The notes below the pieces were generated by a model, which saw only the letters and a program-made list of their open reading frames with translations, was not told where the DNA came from and did not search any database. The position numbers and the translations under genes were made by a program. Shown here piece after piece: positions 29,294 through 39,515 of a stretch of DNA of 64,000 nucleotides; the first letter of the stretch is position 1, and each line of letters begins with the position of its first letter. The stretch is from Solitalea lacus. Lineage in GTDB: Bacteria; Bacteroidota; Bacteroidia; Sphingobacteriales; Sphingobacteriaceae. The stretch covers positions 3,584,200-3,648,199 of the forward strand of contig NZ_CP091740.1 of NCBI RefSeq assembly GCF_022014595.1, read 5' to 3'.

Positions 29294-29479
29294 ACTATTT
29301 TATATTAAACGGTAAAATTACAACAACTCTTCGTTCGAGCATCACAAAAATGAGCTTTATTTCAAAATTTACTCTTTTTAGGCTTTTGTAATGACTGTGA
29401 AATTTTTCGACAAAAAAGAACCACTGACTTTCAAAAGATTAACAATAAACATTAAATTGTATATACAAAAAACATCACA

Positions 29480-30292
29480 ATGAATCCTAACAAAGAACTA
29501 TGGGAAAAAGGCGATTTCACTCGTCTGGCCGAAACCATGAGAGAAAGTGGTTCGGAATTGGTGGCCGCACTTGGCATTTCAAAAGGCATGGACGTGCTTG
29601 ACCTCGGCTGCGGAGACGGAACTACTGCCATACCTGAAGCAAAACTAGGCGCTAATGTATTAGGTGTTGATATTGCCAGAAATTTGGTTGCTGCAGGAAA
29701 TCTTCGGGCTAAAGCCGAAGGTCTCTCCAATTGCACTTTTCAGGAAGGTGACGCTACTGATTTAAGCGAGTTAAAAGACCATAGTTTTGATTTGGTAGTC
29801 AGCATTTTCGGAGCCATGTTTGCACCCAAACCTTTTGAGGTGGCTAAAGAAATGGTACGCGTCACCCGTCCTGGAGGAAAGATCATAATGGGTAATTGGA
29901 TACCTGGAGACCCTACCCTGGTAGCACAAATATTAAAAACAAGTGCAGCTTATACGCCCCCACCTCCTGAAGGTTTTGTTAGTCCCATGTTATGGGGGGT
30001 AGAGGATAATGTTATTGAGCGATTTGGAGCAGCAGGCATACCTAAAGAAAACATTTCATTCTCCAGAGAAACGTTTACGTTTTCGGCACCATTCTCAACC
30101 GATGAGTTTGTAAGCCGATTTAAAAACTATTACGGCCCTACGATGAATGCCTTTGAAGCCGCCGGAAAAAATGGTAAGGCATCCGATTTACAACATGAAT
30201 TGGAGCAGCTTTTTAAAAGTCAGAACCAAAGCAAAACTGAGAACGCAACAACAATCCCTGCCACTTTTCTAAAGGTAACCGTTAATGTTTAA
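29480..30292 (+). CDS. class I SAM-dependent methyltransferase (UbiE-like fold)
   Basis: This 270-residue protein has motif I VLDLGCGDGTTAIP, an acidic motif II in VLGVDIARNLV, and VVSIFGAMFAPKPFEVAKEM with the VTRPGGKIIMGNW post-motif. The fold is certain; the substrate is unknown (small-molecule methylation is most likely). It is transcribed alone. Confidence 0.82.
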   Translation: MNPNKELWEKGDFTRLAETMRESGSELVAALGISKGMDVLDLGCGDGTTAIPEAKLGANVLGVDIARNLVAAGNLRAKAEGLSNCTFQEGDATDLSELKDHSFDLVVSIFGAMFAPKPFEVAKEMVRVTRPGGKIIMGNWIPGDPTLVAQILKTSAAYTPPPPEGFVSPMLWGVEDNVIERFGAAGIPKENISFSRETFTFSAPFSTDEFVSRFKNYYGPTMNAFEAAGKNGKASDLQHELEQLFKSQNQSKTENATTIPATFLKVTVNV

Positions 30293-30293
30293 G

Positions 30294-30401
30294 GGCAAGC
30301 AGTTGGCTTATTTACATTCCGAGCCAAATGGTAAAATCATTGCCAAAAATCTGAGAGGCGCGGAGTTAGCTCTAAAATTAGGCGAGGTGCTCGAAAAGTA
30401 A
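30294..30401 (+). pseudogene. remnant of a TlpA/DUF4369 thiol protein, 3' end only
   Basis: Just after the methyltransferase stop the + strand reads PNGKIIAKNLRGAELALKLG and then ends EVLEK-stop. This closely matches the last ~25 residues of the intact protein at 32150-33274 (DGKIIAKNLRGEDLDKKLA...). No thioredoxin active site remains, so it is a decayed fragment in the opposite orientation to the intact gene. Confidence 0.75.
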
Positions 30402-30551
30402 GGTAATTTATTACCATAGAGGATAGGGGGATAAAGTACTCCTATTTATCGCCCTTCCTCTGTGATTAATTCGATATCATTGCTATTTGTGCCTTTATGC
30501 TCAGTGTAACAATGTTTATTGCATTTTTGATTTTTCTACCAGACAGTTTAA

Positions 30552-30678
30552 TTAATTTAACAATTCGGCTAATTTTTTGTCAAGTTCTACCCAACGTAAA
30601 TTCTTGGCAATAATTTTACCCTCTGTCAATCAACCAATTTGCAGGAATTCCCTTAACGCCATACAGCGTTGCAACCGT
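30552..30678 (-). pseudogene. second 3' remnant of the same thiol-protein gene
   Basis: On the minus strand the sequence is nearly identical to the end of the gene at 32150-33274. It reads ATLYGVKGIPANWLID, then a one-base deletion shifts the frame, after which KIIAKNLRW and DKKLAELLN-stop continue. It abuts the stop codon of the next TlpA gene. It looks like a truncated tandem duplicate. Confidence 0.8.
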
Positions 30679-31962
30679 CTATAAATTCTCTGCCAAATAA
30701 CTAGCTATTTTTTCCAATGCCTGAGGTCCGATTTCTTTAATAACGACCTTTCCTTTTGGATCAATTAACATCGTGGTGGGGAAACCTTGAATCATGTAAT
30801 TCTTCTCAAGATCATCACTTAAAGCCGCCAATTGAGGCCAATCCAGCTTTTGTTCGGTTATTATTTTTTTTGCTCTCAATAATTTTGGATCAGATTCGCG
30901 TGCAATGCTTACAAATGCGATATTTTTACTCTTATATTTCTCATGCAAATTTTTTAAATCAGGCAACGATTCTACACAAGGGCGACACCAGCTTCCCCAG
31001 AAATCAATCAGGATATATTTACCCTTTAACTGTTGAGAGGAAAAATCTTTGGATGAAAAAATATCCTTACCCGATATTTCAGGTGCCATTGAATTAAGCG
31101 TGGCTTCAAATTTTGTTTTAGCGATTAATTCAATCTGCAGTAAATCTTGTTTTAATTGTTTTACTCTATAAAGGGCATGTCCAAACCTTAATGTATCTGT
31201 TGAATTAAAGCGAAAACTATTTTCATTTGCATCTTCATTTTCCGGTTTTACTGAGATATAATAGTTTTTTAAGGGGTATAAGCCAAAATATTCATTGTTT
31301 ACATAAAAATTATATTTTTTGCCGCCTATAATACCGGTTCCGCTTCTGTACGGATCCATTATTAAAACAAGATTCGCTTTTCTTTCAATTTCATTCTGGG
31401 AATAAGTAGTCTCATTAGGATCCATTTTCATTGAAACCGTAGTAGGTTGAATTTCCTTTCCATTAAAGTAATCTACCGAAACCTCGATCCTGGGAAGTGT
31501 GTTTACTTTTTCTTTCAAGTTAAATGTAAACACCTTATCATCACTAAAATCCAAATTATTGTTAGCGTCAACTATTACCTCTTTATTACTCAATGAGTCC
31601 AAGCCTATGAATACTGATACATAATTTCTATTGATCTTTTGATTAGTGACACATGCAGTATCTATTAGGCTATTTTTAATCTTATTTAAATAGTTTTCCC
31701 GCGTGATACGACCTTCCACTAAAGCTTCATAGAGGTTTTGATTATAGTTAAATACCCATCTTCTGACATTCTGGAGGGCATATTTCTTTTGTGGAATACC
31801 TTTATAAATGGAAACATCTCTAACCGTTAGGGTTGGAATGTTTTGATTAACCATAGGATTTGCACCCACTTTTGATTGTAACGCTATAGTATAAGTTTGT
31901 GCCAACGATGGAGCACAATTGCACAACAGAATAAATAGTACCGAGTTAAATAGTTTTTTCAT
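30679..31962 (-). CDS. periplasmic TlpA-family thiol-disulfide protein
   Basis: This 427-residue protein has a signal peptide (MKKLFNSVLFILLCNCAPSLAQ), an unrecognised N-terminal beta-rich domain to about residue 285, and a C-terminal TlpA/redoxin domain with the active site LIDFWGSWCRPCVES and cis-Pro in GFPTTMLIDPKG. The frame is open to 32103, but the signal peptide places the true start at the ATG at 31962. It is the last gene of the SusC/SusD-linked thiol-protein set. Confidence 0.85.
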   Translation of the reverse strand: MKKLFNSVLFILLCNCAPSLAQTYTIALQSKVGANPMVNQNIPTLTVRDVSIYKGIPQKKYALQNVRRWVFNYNQNLYEALVEGRITRENYLNKIKNSLIDTACVTNQKINRNYVSVFIGLDSLSNKEVIVDANNNLDFSDDKVFTFNLKEKVNTLPRIEVSVDYFNGKEIQPTTVSMKMDPNETTYSQNEIERKANLVLIMDPYRSGTGIIGGKKYNFYVNNEYFGLYPLKNYYISVKPENEDANENSFRFNSTDTLRFGHALYRVKQLKQDLLQIELIAKTKFEATLNSMAPEISGKDIFSSKDFSSQQLKGKYILIDFWGSWCRPCVESLPDLKNLHEKYKSKNIAFVSIARESDPKLLRAKKIITEQKLDWPQLAALSDDLEKNYMIQGFPTTMLIDPKGKVVIKEIGPQALEKIASYLAENL

Positions 31963-32149
31963 AACAAGCAAAATTTTAACTGACAACTTAAACATAAACA
32001 ATAGAAAAGAGAGGGGATTAACATTTACACGGGTCCAAGGACAATTAAGCGCATTTTTCACACGCCGAACAAGCCTAAGCGTTATAGCCAATGCTAATTG
32101 CATTATTGGACATTTGGATTGTCCACTTTTCTATATGAAGTAAAAAAAC

Positions 32150-33274
32150 CTAGTTTAACAATTCGGCTAATTTTTTGTCCAGATCTTCCCCACGTAAATT
32201 CTTTGCGATGATTTTACCGTCCTTGTCAATCAACCAATTTGCAGGAATTCCCTTAACGCCATAAAGCATTGCAACCTCATTTCCCCAGCCTTTTAAATCT
32301 GAAACATGAGACCAAGTTAATTTATCCCTTTTTATTGCACTCAACCAATTCGTTCTACTCTTCTGATCATCCAATGAAACACCAAGAATAGTGAAGTTTT
32401 TATCTTTAAACTTCTCATAAGCCTTTACAACATTGGGATTTTCAGCTCTACAAGGACCACACCATGATGCCCAAAAATCAATTAATACATATTTCCCTCT
32501 AAAATCACTGAGTTTCACAGACTTTCCTGTAGAGTCGGCTTGGATAAATTCAGGAGCCATAGCACCAACAGCCGTAGAATGAGCAATTTTCAAACGTTCT
32601 GAAAATTCAAGGCCAGAGGCACTATTTCTTATTGAAGCTGCCAAAGAATTGAAAAGGGGCTCTACTATTTCCAAATCAATATTCGATCCGGCTACTTCCT
32701 TTAATACAATCAAGCTAGGATACGAATCCGTATTTTCCTTAATCCATTGCTTTTGAAGCTTTGTTTTTTCTTCCGAATAAGGTTCTGCTTGTTTTGCAAG
32801 GCTCTCACGAAAAGCAGGATCCTTCTTCTGTTCCATAGTAGCCTGAGACCATTTTTCATTGATGCTATTCAGCGCATTTTGGGGCTTGGCAATAAACTTT
32901 TGATAACGAACGTAATCATCATTGATTTTGGTACCGGTAATAGCAGCATTTTTAATAGCGTCTGTACCAGTTATTTTAATTTTGCCGTCAACCAGGTAAA
33001 GAGACATTACATCCTGACTCTTAAATCTGCCCACTCTATTGCGATCGATTGTTAACTTTGCTACGATAGGTCTTTCAACTTTACCTGTAAATTTAAAAGC
33101 TCCCTGATCAAGCATAGCCGAATCAACATAATCCTTTCCTTTAAAGGCATAGAATAAATAAACTTTTTCGGAAGTTTTAATATTTTTCATTTTTCCCTCA
33201 ATCACATAGGATTGTTCTTGTGCCAATAGGCGACCTGGTAAAGCCAAGATCAATAGTGCTAATATTTTTTTCAT
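32150..33274 (-). CDS. DUF4369-TlpA thiol-disulfide oxidoreductase
   Basis: This 374-residue secreted protein has a signal peptide (MKKILALLILALPGRLLAQ), a DUF4369 domain at about 20-130 (YVIEGKMKNIKTSEKVYLFY), a helical linker, and a TlpA thioredoxin domain with VLIDFWASWCGPCRAE and the cis-Pro loop GIPANWLIDKDG. Such proteins reduce or isomerise disulfides in the periplasm. The 3' end has two decayed copies at 30.3-30.7 kb. Confidence 0.9.
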   Translation of the reverse strand: MKKILALLILALPGRLLAQEQSYVIEGKMKNIKTSEKVYLFYAFKGKDYVDSAMLDQGAFKFTGKVERPIVAKLTIDRNRVGRFKSQDVMSLYLVDGKIKITGTDAIKNAAITGTKINDDYVRYQKFIAKPQNALNSINEKWSQATMEQKKDPAFRESLAKQAEPYSEEKTKLQKQWIKENTDSYPSLIVLKEVAGSNIDLEIVEPLFNSLAASIRNSASGLEFSERLKIAHSTAVGAMAPEFIQADSTGKSVKLSDFRGKYVLIDFWASWCGPCRAENPNVVKAYEKFKDKNFTILGVSLDDQKSRTNWLSAIKRDKLTWSHVSDLKGWGNEVAMLYGVKGIPANWLIDKDGKIIAKNLRGEDLDKKLAELLN

Positions 33275-33321
33275 TAATTCGATCTAAAATGTTTTTAATT
33301 CTTTCCCTAATTATCAATCAA

Positions 33322-33352
33322 ATAAGCTGCGACATATGCAGTCGCAGCTTAT
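33322..33352 (-). terminator. hairpin, probable terminator
   Basis: ATAAGCTGCGAC is perfectly mirrored at 33341-33352 across a 7-base loop, 26 bases after the stop of the upstream thioredoxin gene. There is only a short T-run, so it may instead be a processing hairpin within an operon. Confidence 0.5.
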
Positions 33353-33377
33353 GCAAGCTTCGCGTTATTTTTTTCTA

Positions 33378-34616
33378 TTAACTTTTGTTCTCTAACTTGG
33401 CCTTTTCTTTCTCTTTCAAACCTTTAACCATTTCAATCTGACCATCAATTTCCTTGGTTGAATTACCCGCTTTAACCACATTATCTCTAATCTCATTGCC
33501 TACCAAAAGCGCTTTATCCAGATTATAATTTCTCCAGAGTATATAAAAATAGGTGTTCAAATAGCGCGGATTGCGATTTCTTTCCAATAGATCTTCCATC
33601 CATTTTATTCCGGCACTGCCCTCATCTTTCTTGCCTGTACAATTTCCCAATAAGCTAGTTAATGCAAGTGTATACTGATCATTGTTTTTGCCATACTTAT
33701 CTAAAAAAGCTGTTCCTTTTCTCATATATTCATTAATATCAACACTACCCTTGCTATCAAATGTTTCAAACACGTTATAAAACATGGCATACTCGTCAAA
33801 ATAAGGGTAATTTTTAGCTTTGAATTTCAGCATTCCGGCATTGAATTCAGGCCGTGCTTCAAGGATCAAGTTCTTTAAATGCCATAAATAAGTAGTTGCA
33901 ATGTATTTATCTATCTCAGTTGCCCCAACTGATTGGGCATATGCATTACGATTTGTTTCAAGGTACTCAAAGATAGGTGAGAAGGGTGCCACTCCAACCG
34001 TTTTCACTAGTTCAAAAGTGCTTTTCTTTGTCTTATCTTTTGCGCTTAACCCGTTAAAATAGTTGGCAAAATCAGCACTTGCCCTTTCACCCTGATACTC
34101 CTTTTTAAGTGTGGAAAAATATTTAGCGAGAAACTCCTCCTTGCGGTTGCCGGAATCATATTCTTTAATTAAGGATGCCAAATTCCTTTTAGGATCCACT
34201 GCTGTTTTTGCTAGTTCAATAAGATCATCGGCAGATCGAGATCCGGCAGTTGAATGTACCAAAACACCATTCTTATCGACGAACATTAAAGTAGGATAAG
34301 CATAAACCTGGTACTTTTTGCCTAGTTCAACACCAACTCCCTTATCGTCGCACTGAATTTTACAATTGATAAACTGGGAATTGAAATAGTTGCCCACCGT
34401 GGCCAATGGGAATACCTCATTTGACATTGCTTTACAAGGCCCACACCAAGAGGTATAAAAGTCTATAAACACCATTTTGTTTTCAGCTTTGGCCTTTGCC
34501 AGCGCCTCATCCAGGTTGTGAAGAAACTCAATTCCTTGTGCTTTGGCAATCACAGGAGCTGCCATCAGCCCTAAAACAGCGATATAAACCGCATATATTT
34601 TTCTGATTCTTTTCAT
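33378..34616 (-). CDS. secreted thioredoxin-domain protein
   Basis: This 412-residue protein has a signal peptide to about residue 27. A thioredoxin domain (about 28-145) has MVFIDFYTSWCGPCKAM and the cis-Pro loop VYAYPTLMFVDKNG. The remaining ~260 residues are mostly helical and end in a lysine-rich tail. It lies 57 bases after susD on the same strand, so it is part of the SusCD operon. A role in handling thiols or disulfides of the imported ligand, or in outer-membrane protein folding, is inferred. Confidence 0.85.
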   Translation of the reverse strand: MKRIRKIYAVYIAVLGLMAAPVIAKAQGIEFLHNLDEALAKAKAENKMVFIDFYTSWCGPCKAMSNEVFPLATVGNYFNSQFINCKIQCDDKGVGVELGKKYQVYAYPTLMFVDKNGVLVHSTAGSRSADDLIELAKTAVDPKRNLASLIKEYDSGNRKEEFLAKYFSTLKKEYQGERASADFANYFNGLSAKDKTKKSTFELVKTVGVAPFSPIFEYLETNRNAYAQSVGATEIDKYIATTYLWHLKNLILEARPEFNAGMLKFKAKNYPYFDEYAMFYNVFETFDSKGSVDINEYMRKGTAFLDKYGKNNDQYTLALTSLLGNCTGKKDEGSAGIKWMEDLLERNRNPRYLNTYFYILWRNYNLDKALLVGNEIRDNVVKAGNSTKEIDGQIEMVKGLKEKEKAKLENKS

Positions 34617-34672
34617 TCTAATTGTTTTTATTGCCTTAATGAATGTGAATAATTACTACTTGTTCCGATTAC

Positions 34673-36085
34673 CTATAAATAAGCATCATTTTGACTAAGT
34701 TTAGGATTGGCTCTTATTTCAAGTTCAGGTATTGGAAACAAATCGGCACCCTGTTTCCAGGTATTAATACCAGAAAGTGGTTTTAAAACTGCCTCTGCCC
34801 TATTTGTACGTTTTAAATCAAACCAACGATGACCCCATTCAGCGAAAAATTCTACCTGGCGTTCTTTTTCTATAGCCTGCAATAAAATTTCTTTACTTGC
34901 AGCCGTAGTAGCAAGTAAACCAGCTCTTTGGCGAACAACATTTACATCTGATAGTCCTTCTGAAATTTTAGAAAGCTGGGCTCGGGCCTCGGCACGAATT
35001 AAGTATTGCTCAGTTAATCTAAACACCACATAATATTCAGTAAGAGCACCTACATTAGCTTTATATTTTGATGGAAGTGCCGAGGGGGGGGTTCCAGTAC
35101 CACCAGCTATCCAACTAGTTTTTCGTTGATCATTTGATTCAAAAGAACTCAATAGTTGTTGAGTTAATGCATAAGCTGATCCTGCAAACAGGCTCGCCTC
35201 TACAGTATTGGAGTTAGCACGTACTGGTTGTAATTGCCATATAGTTTCAGGACTGTCCTTCTTAAACACTTTGTCCAAAGCCGGTAAAGTTGTGGCGTAA
35301 GTTCCTGATGAAATGATGGCGTTTGCCTCCAGTTCTGCTTCCTGCCATTTTTGGGTATACAAATAGGCCCTTGACAAAAGCGCACTTGCTGTCCATTTGT
35401 TTGGACGAAGACGTTCAGTAGTCACATAAGCATCTGTTAACAGCAGCTTTGCATCCTTTAAGTCTGAAATAATCTGTTCCCAAACTTTTGTCGAAGGCGT
35501 ACGAGGCATTAGCATATTTTCATGATAGTCGGAATTCACCACTAAAGGAACATCCCCAAAAAGATTTACTAAATAGAAATAACAGAAAGCTCTCATGAAT
35601 TTAGCCTCCCCTTCTATTTGTTTCTTTGTTGCGTCTGTCATACCGGTAGCAGTAGCCAATCCATCAATAATAGCATTAGTTCTATAAATGTATTTATAAC
35701 CATCCTTCCAAAACGCACGTACATAGGTATTATCATGAGTTAATGCATGATCCTCAAATTGTTGGTACTGAGGAGTTACAGTGCTGTTTTGAGTAAAATG
35801 AAGTTCATTTGCAGACATTCCACCAATTGAAGACATAACCCCACAAACAAAAGAGCCATTGCTTCCAAATTGGTCATTCATCATATCAATATAAATGGAA
35901 AGCATAGCTGCTGTTGCCGTCTTATCGCTTGTAAACACCTTATCGTTGATTAAAACATCCGGAGGAGTTTCAACATTTAAAAAATCAGAACAAGAAGGCA
36001 ATACTGCTAATGCCAAAGAGCTATATAATGCTAAACGGACAGTACTTTTGGTGATATTTTGAAATGTATTATACATATGTTTCAT
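34673..36085 (-). CDS. SusD/RagB-family outer-membrane lipoprotein
   Basis: This 470-residue protein has a lipoprotein signal (lipobox LAVLPSC) and the SusD-like start DFLNVETPPDVLINDKVFTS. The TPR-like segments and C-terminal block RQVEFFAEWGHRWFDLKRTNRAE follow. SusD proteins lid the SusC channel at the cell surface and bind the ligand. It lies 25 bases after susC. An ATG three codons later would also give a good signal peptide. Confidence 0.92.
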   Translation of the reverse strand: MKHMYNTFQNITKSTVRLALYSSLALAVLPSCSDFLNVETPPDVLINDKVFTSDKTATAAMLSIYIDMMNDQFGSNGSFVCGVMSSIGGMSANELHFTQNSTVTPQYQQFEDHALTHDNTYVRAFWKDGYKYIYRTNAIIDGLATATGMTDATKKQIEGEAKFMRAFCYFYLVNLFGDVPLVVNSDYHENMLMPRTPSTKVWEQIISDLKDAKLLLTDAYVTTERLRPNKWTASALLSRAYLYTQKWQEAELEANAIISSGTYATTLPALDKVFKKDSPETIWQLQPVRANSNTVEASLFAGSAYALTQQLLSSFESNDQRKTSWIAGGTGTPPSALPSKYKANVGALTEYYVVFRLTEQYLIRAEARAQLSKISEGLSDVNVVRQRAGLLATTAASKEILLQAIEKERQVEFFAEWGHRWFDLKRTNRAEAVLKPLSGINTWKQGADLFPIPELEIRANPKLSQNDAYL

Positions 36086-36109
36086 AATGTAATCTCTAAG
36101 GATGAACGA

Positions 36110-39100
36110 TTAAAAAATTACCTGCAAACCTGTAGTAAAGGTTTTTAACGGAGGCATTGTGCTATAGGACATTGTTTCCGGATCTCCTAATTTATATGGG
36201 GTAACGGTAAATAAATTTTGTCCCTGAACATACAACCTAATAGTTTGAGCATGGAGTTTCTGAGTTATGTTACTATTAAACTTATATGACAAGGAAACAT
36301 TCTTTAATCGTAAGAATGAGGCGTCAGTAACGCGTGCTTCTGAAAAGTTGGCGTAATAACTATAGGTAGTTATTGGGGTTCCAGTTGTTGAGAATTTCTG
36401 AACATCTGTTATGTCACCAGGTTTTTGCCAACGATCAAGAACCGCAACAGGCTGATTTATCCTTGTACCGGGAGCAGAAAATGAAATGGCAGTTCTACCC
36501 TTTTTATTAACAAATTGCAAAGAGAAGTCTAAAGACAAGGATTTATAATTCAATGTATTTTGTAAACCTCCGTAATAACGTTGAGATAGATCATAAATTT
36601 CAGTTTGATCTTTAGGGGTGTTGGTACCGGCTAATTGGTAAATTCCCGTTTGAGGATCTACACCATTGTATTTAATCCATTTACTAATATAGATGGGCAT
36701 TCCGACTACGTAAGTACTGGAGTATGGTGAGTTCTCTATACCTGGATATTTAACCAGTTTATTTCTTGGAATGGTTAGGTTGAATGCGGTCTTCCAGGTA
36801 AAATCCTTCAATTGAATATTCGTTGAATTAAGGGCAAATTCCCAACCCGAATTCTGTACAACAGCATTTAGGTTAGCATTTAAAGTTGTAAAGCCTGTCT
36901 GAGAAGGAAGAGAATAACCAACTAATTGATTATTTGTTTTGTTTAAATAGTAGTCAGCGCTTAAATAAATCCGGTCATTTAAAAACCCTAATTCCATGGC
37001 TGCTTCCCATTTTTGGTTACGCTCCCAAGCAAAGTCAGGATTATCCAAATTAACTGGATACAATCCATTTACTCCTTGATATGCAACCGCGGCGTTAGTT
37101 GCTTGCCATTTCGACAAATATTGGTAATTTCCAATGCGGTCATTTCCTGTAACACCCACGCTTCCTCTCAGTTTACCATAACTCAAAAAGCTAAGTTGCT
37201 TCATAAAGTTTTCTTCTGAAAAAACCCAGGCAGCACCCACTGCACCAAAATTTCCAAAACGATTATCAGATCCAAACCTGCTTGATCCGTCACGACGAGC
37301 CGAAACATTTATCAAATATTTGTCATCCCAGTTGTAACTTATTCTACCAAATAAAGCTTCATAACGATATTTGCCATAGCCGCTGGTTATAGTTTTGGAA
37401 GATGCAGGACCGGGAGTTAGCATCAGTTCATCGCTGGTATACCCACTTGCACTGATTCTTGAATTAAAACTTAGCTGTTCTTGAAAACTACCACCCAACA
37501 GGACCTGCACCTTACTTTTCCCCCAATTCTTAAAATAATTTGCCTGGGGCTCCAGGGTCCAATTTTTTTGTGTTTGATTAAAAAAATCAGATGTACTTAA
37601 CTGTGTTCCAAAAGGACTTTGAGATTTAGTTGGGTTAGTACTGGTTTGATCAACTTTTGTTTGGTTAAAGCCTCCATCTAGCTTAATTTCTAAATTTGGG
37701 GTGAATTTATACCCTAGATTTAAGCTAGAGCGCAAACCTTCAGTTAATCCAAAGTATTTTTTTTCTGCATAAGCTAAAGGATTAGAAAAGAGAACACCTT
37801 TATCTCTCCATACCAGATTTCCGAGCGAATCAATCGGATATGGAGCATTTGGTATCGTATTAACCAGCTGCAACAGATCGGCAGTATTCAGATTATTCTT
37901 ATCAGAATTGTAACTCGCATTTACTGAAACAGAAAATTTATTATCATTCGAACGATGTGATAGATTAGATTGAAAGCTTATTCTATCATTAGAAAAATCG
38001 CCATAATAGATTGGAGTTACATGTTTAAATCCTGAAGCTATTGAGAATTGAGTTTGCGGAGATCCACCTGAAACACGCACCTGCCCATCTGTACTTCGAG
38101 CAATTTTATTATACAAGAACTTTGTCCAGTCAGTGTAACGGGTAGTATCCCATACCATTAAATCCGTTGCATTGGCAGTAGTTGGAATTATTCCATCATT
38201 TCTAAAAGCTTCTTTACGCATGGCCACATATTGCTTTGTATTCATCATATCAACCATGGTTGTTGGACGCGACCAGCCTGTATTAAAACTTGCATCTATA
38301 GTAGTTTTACCTGCTTTAGCCTTCCGGGTTGTGATAAGCACTACCCCATTAGCTCCCCTTGATCCATAGATCGCGGTGGCATCAGCATCTTTCAGTACTT
38401 CTATACTTTCAATATCGCCTGCATTAAGATTCACAAATGGGCTGGTTCCTGAAGAGGCATTGGTTAATCCTCCCAATGTCTGAGCTGAAATACCACTGGC
38501 ATAAGTTACGCTACCTGCAGAGTGAGCAAACGGAATCCCGTCAATGATATACAAAGGTTCAGAACTTGCTCCAAGTGAATTTACTCCTCTGATAACTACA
38601 CTTACCGGAGCGCTTGAATTACCATTCGCCTGTGTAATTTCAACGCCTGGCATCCTGCCGCTAAGCGCTAAAAGAGGGTTATCTACCGGTTGATTTCTAA
38701 TTTCTTCACCTTTAACTTTAGAGATGGTACCTGTGCTTAATCGGCGAGTGGTAGTTCCATAAGCAATTACCTGTACCTGATCCAAAGTAGAAACTGATGT
38801 TTCCAGAACCGCATTTATAATAGTACTCTGGCCAACAGTGATTTCCTTTGTTCGGAAACCCATAAAGTTGAAAACCAGAACATCACCGCGATTCGCATTA
38901 AGTTTATATTTTCCATCAGGACCGGCTTGAGTACCTTTAGAAGTACCTTTAATCATAATGCTTACTGCGGGAAGAGGAATACCTTTATCATCTGTTACAG
39001 TCCCTTCTACCTGAACCGGATCGTTTACATTATTTTGTACAGATTGGGATTGTGGAAGTTTTTTAAGAATTGTGATGGTTTTGCCTTCAATTAGCCAAGT

Positions 39101-39400
39101 AACGGGCTGATCTTTAAATATAGTTTTTAAGGCATCTTCCACCGTGGAATTCTTCAACTCAACATTTACAGTTTTAACAGCTTCAATAACAGATGCATCA
39201 TAAAAAAACACATAACCTGTTTGGTGTTTAATGGTAGCAAAAACTGTTTTTAATGGAACATTTTTCCCTGAGAAATTAACCGACCTATTAAAGGGGTCGG
39301 CAGAAACCTGAAAGCAACCAAAGGAAAATAATAAAATTAAAATTGCGGTAAGCCACCCTTGGCGAACTGCCAATCGCCTCAAAAAGTTAATTTTTTGCAT
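36110..39400 (-). CDS. SusC/RagA-family TonB-dependent transporter with STN domain
   Basis: This 1096-residue outer-membrane importer has, in order: signal peptide (to about 34); STN signalling domain (about 40-115, VFFYDASVIEAVKTVNVEL...); carboxypeptidase-regulatory-like domain (about 130-215, VTDDKGIPLPAVSIMIKGTS); TonB plug with IRGVNSLGASSEPLYIIDG; and a C-terminal beta barrel. The STN domain allows it to signal to the FecR gene product upstream, which releases the sigma factor. The ligand is unknown. No glycoside hydrolase is nearby, so a polysaccharide ligand is not supported. Confidence 0.93.
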   Translation of the reverse strand: MQKINFLRRLAVRQGWLTAILILLFSFGCFQVSADPFNRSVNFSGKNVPLKTVFATIKHQTGYVFFYDASVIEAVKTVNVELKNSTVEDALKTIFKDQPVTWLIEGKTITILKKLPQSQSVQNNVNDPVQVEGTVTDDKGIPLPAVSIMIKGTSKGTQAGPDGKYKLNANRGDVLVFNFMGFRTKEITVGQSTIINAVLETSVSTLDQVQVIAYGTTTRRLSTGTISKVKGEEIRNQPVDNPLLALSGRMPGVEITQANGNSSAPVSVVIRGVNSLGASSEPLYIIDGIPFAHSAGSVTYASGISAQTLGGLTNASSGTSPFVNLNAGDIESIEVLKDADATAIYGSRGANGVVLITTRKAKAGKTTIDASFNTGWSRPTTMVDMMNTKQYVAMRKEAFRNDGIIPTTANATDLMVWDTTRYTDWTKFLYNKIARSTDGQVRVSGGSPQTQFSIASGFKHVTPIYYGDFSNDRISFQSNLSHRSNDNKFSVSVNASYNSDKNNLNTADLLQLVNTIPNAPYPIDSLGNLVWRDKGVLFSNPLAYAEKKYFGLTEGLRSSLNLGYKFTPNLEIKLDGGFNQTKVDQTSTNPTKSQSPFGTQLSTSDFFNQTQKNWTLEPQANYFKNWGKSKVQVLLGGSFQEQLSFNSRISASGYTSDELMLTPGPASSKTITSGYGKYRYEALFGRISYNWDDKYLINVSARRDGSSRFGSDNRFGNFGAVGAAWVFSEENFMKQLSFLSYGKLRGSVGVTGNDRIGNYQYLSKWQATNAAVAYQGVNGLYPVNLDNPDFAWERNQKWEAAMELGFLNDRIYLSADYYLNKTNNQLVGYSLPSQTGFTTLNANLNAVVQNSGWEFALNSTNIQLKDFTWKTAFNLTIPRNKLVKYPGIENSPYSSTYVVGMPIYISKWIKYNGVDPQTGIYQLAGTNTPKDQTEIYDLSQRYYGGLQNTLNYKSLSLDFSLQFVNKKGRTAISFSAPGTRINQPVAVLDRWQKPGDITDVQKFSTTGTPITTYSYYANFSEARVTDASFLRLKNVSLSYKFNSNITQKLHAQTIRLYVQGQNLFTVTPYKLGDPETMSYSTMPPLKTFTTGLQVIF

Positions 39401-39515
39401 AGATTTGATTTTGGGTTTTAGAATTAAGTTTATCCGTATTTAAATTAATTTGAGATCCAAATCCGGTCAGAAGTGTTCGCAGCATTTTCTGACCTTTCTT
39501 TTTTGGAAACTTGGG

